The notes beneath the pieces are model-generated. The model was not told where the DNA came from. It did no database searches and worked only from the letters and a program-made list of their open reading frames with translations. A stretch of DNA of 13,849 nt from JALZHR01 sp036389695 (GTDB lineage Bacteria > Acidobacteriota > Blastocatellia > Pyrinomonadales > Pyrinomonadaceae): the NCBI GenBank assembly GCA_036389695.1, contig DASVWG010000064.1, forward strand, positions 1 to 13,849, given 5' to 3'. Both the position numbers and the translations under genes were made by a program. Below, piece after piece: positions 12,343-13,849 of the stretch (its first letter is position 1; each line of letters opens with the position of its first letter).

Positions 12343-13731
12343 ATGTTTAGATATTTATTTATTCTCGGCACGACGGCAATTTTATTATTCGCGCAGCTGC
12401 TTCCGGCGAGCGCACAGTATATTTGTCAACCGGCGGCAAATCCGATTGTCATCAATGGCTCGATTAACGCGGGCGACGTTCAGCAGGCGGGACGCATCTC
12501 GCGCGACGGAAGTCCTTCGACCTGTACGGGCAGCGATTCGGCATCGACGGAAAACAACACGGCACTGCGGCGCGACACGCACAACTTCGTCAACCCGTTT
12601 AACGAGACGGTTTGCGTGACGGTCGACCTCGATTTTTCCGCCTGCAACGCGCAGACGCAAGCCGCCGCTTATTCCAGCTTCAATCCGGCATTTCCCGCCC
12701 AGAACGTCATCGGCGATTCCGGCTACAGCACGATTAACAAGGGCAGATTTTCGTTCAGCGTCGGACCGAACGCCGCTTTCAACATCAACATCAACGATAT
12801 CGAAGACGACGGCGTGATGTGCGCGCAATACACTTTCAAAGTCACATACCAGCGCAACTGCCGCCAGCAGGGATTTGACCGCTCGAACGACGGCAAAGCC
12901 GACTTTACAGTTTATCGCCCGAGCAGCCAATCCTTCTGGTATACGCTCGATTCGGAAACGAACAGCTTCATCGCCCGCCAATTCGGCACGGTCGGCGATG
13001 TCGTCACGGGCGGCAGCGATTACACGGGCGACGGTCAATCGGACGTCAGTCTTTATCGTCCGAGCATCAACTCGTGGATTTACGGCACCGACCAGACCGC
13101 GCCGGGCACGAATTTCGCGGTTCAGCAATGGGGCACGACCGGCGACATCCGCGTTCCGGGCGATTACGACGCCGACTCGAAAAACGACATCGCGGTTTTT
13201 CGCCCGTCGACCGGCTACTGGCACATTCTGCGCAGCAGCGACGGCAGCATCCAGTCGCAGCAGTGGGGACAGAACAACGACGTTCCGCTTTCCGGCGATT
13301 TTGACGGCGATATGAAAACCGATTTCACCATCGTCCGGCAAACTTCCGGCGGGTCGCACTGGTATGTTTTGAAGAGCAACTACAATTACGGCTTCGACGA
13401 GTTCGCGCAATGGGGATTACCGACCGACAAGCTCGTTCCCGGCGATTACGACGGCGACGCGAAAACCGATTTCGCCGTCTGGCGTCCGTCGGAAGGAACT
13501 TGGTATGTGCGCCGCAGCACCGATTTGACTTTGCTGGCGTCGAAGTGGGGCACGCAGGGCGACATCCCGCAGCCCGCCGATTACGACGGCGATAAGCTTC
13601 AGGATTTTGCCGTCTGGCGTCCGTCAAACGGCACGTGGTATGTTATCCAGAGCCAGACCGGAACCTTCCGCTTCCAGCAGTTCGGTCAGCAGGGCGATCA
13701 GCCTATCGCGTCAAATATGCGCATTCAATAA
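12343..13731 (+). CDS. Secreted FG-GAP/VCBS-type repeat protein
   Basis: 462-residue exported protein of unknown function. AAGGAG at 12328-12333 lies 9 bases before the ATG. A signal peptide is clear (FRYLFILGTTAILLFAQLLPASA, cleavage likely before QYICQ). Residues about 22-175 form an N-terminal domain, probably a beta-sandwich, with six cysteines (ICQ, TCT, VCV, ACN, MCA, NCR) that could make three disulfides. Residues about 180-462 hold six repeats of about 45-49 residues of the form D-Y-D-G-D-x-K-x-D-F-A-V-x-R-P-S-x-G-x-W-Y-V, ending in Q-x-W-G-x-x-G-D-x-P. The Asp-rich loops are typical calcium-binding FG-GAP blades, and six repeats could close one propeller. The first repeats are more divergent than the last two. 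Expected to be extracellular or surface-bound; a binding or adhesion role is only inferred. Confidence 0.85.
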   Translation: MFRYLFILGTTAILLFAQLLPASAQYICQPAANPIVINGSINAGDVQQAGRISRDGSPSTCTGSDSASTENNTALRRDTHNFVNPFNETVCVTVDLDFSACNAQTQAAAYSSFNPAFPAQNVIGDSGYSTINKGRFSFSVGPNAAFNININDIEDDGVMCAQYTFKVTYQRNCRQQGFDRSNDGKADFTVYRPSSQSFWYTLDSETNSFIARQFGTVGDVVTGGSDYTGDGQSDVSLYRPSINSWIYGTDQTAPGTNFAVQQWGTTGDIRVPGDYDADSKNDIAVFRPSTGYWHILRSSDGSIQSQQWGQNNDVPLSGDFDGDMKTDFTIVRQTSGGSHWYVLKSNYNYGFDEFAQWGLPTDKLVPGDYDGDAKTDFAVWRPSEGTWYVRRSTDLTLLASKWGTQGDIPQPADYDGDKLQDFAVWRPSNGTWYVIQSQTGTFRFQQFGQQGDQPIASNMRIQ

Positions 13732-13752
13732 AGGCGCGGGCAGCGCCTCCGG

Positions 13753-13803
13753 AAACCGCGAAGCCGTCAGAAAGTAAAAAATTCTGACGGCTTCGCGGTT
13801 TTT
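13753..13803. terminator. Intrinsic terminator after the FG-GAP gene
   Basis: Perfect 20-bp stem (13753-13772 AAACCGCGAAGCCGTCAGAA with 13782-13801), a 9-base A-rich loop, and a T-run after the stem (13799-13803). The A-run on the 5' side means it could also work for transcripts coming from the right. A smaller 6-bp hairpin (13732-13737 with 13743-13748, AGGCGC/GCGCCT) sits just before it. Confidence 0.85.
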
Positions 13804-13849
13804 AATAGAAAACTTATTTTTTAAATCTCTGTAAAATACTGTGCACAAA

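Overview
The window looks like chromosomal DNA from a Gram-negative bacterium, most likely an Acidobacteriota member near Blastocatellia/Pyrinomonadaceae. This is an inference from three things: two lipid A genes (lpxD, lpxB) imply an outer membrane; a secreted protein ends in a region resembling the 'Solibacter uncharacterized C-terminal domain' family (TIGR03437); and a secreted FG-GAP-type protein of the 'DFAVWRPS.GTWYV' style is typical of that group. Core genes are GC-rich (two 60-base samples, from lpxD and the deaminase, hand-count to 70% and 67% G+C), while the spacers are AT-rich and full of repeats. No rRNA, tRNA, CRISPR array, transposase or integrase was seen.

Layout, left to right: ilvA (minus strand, threonine ammonia-lyase with one ACT domain); a 480-base repeat-rich spacer; a QmcA/stomatin-type SPFH membrane protein; an exported glutathione peroxidase; lpxD; a GNAT acetyltransferase; a markedly AT-richer gene (5493-6407) encoding a nucleoside-deoxyribosyltransferase/DRHyd-like domain fused to a predicted beta-sandwich; a yeast-type cytosine deaminase; lpxB (minus strand, convergent with the deaminase); a large secreted beta-propeller protein starting with GTG; ilvE; a secreted FG-GAP repeat protein; and a strong intrinsic terminator. 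Most genes look like independent units separated by 95-480 bases, not a tight operon. Functional themes are isoleucine/branched-chain amino acids (ilvA, ilvE), lipid A (lpxD, lpxB), envelope and secreted proteins, and nucleobase/nucleoside chemistry (the NDT-like gene and the deaminase).

The most unusual property is in the spacers. Five of them carry short tandem repeats with a strict 7-base unit (four different unit families), always as two arrays in inverted orientation; a sixth has the same design with an 8-base unit. Other spacers carry a 17-bp inverted repeat around a 10-base periodic array, and a GTAGGGGCA-type palindromic element. The repeats touch genes: both ends of lpxB and the stop codon of the SPFH gene are made from repeat units. 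The best candidate for an undescribed effector or defence-like gene is 5493-6407, which differs from its neighbours in base composition and codon use and is preceded by an overlapping 36-codon hydrophobic small reading frame.
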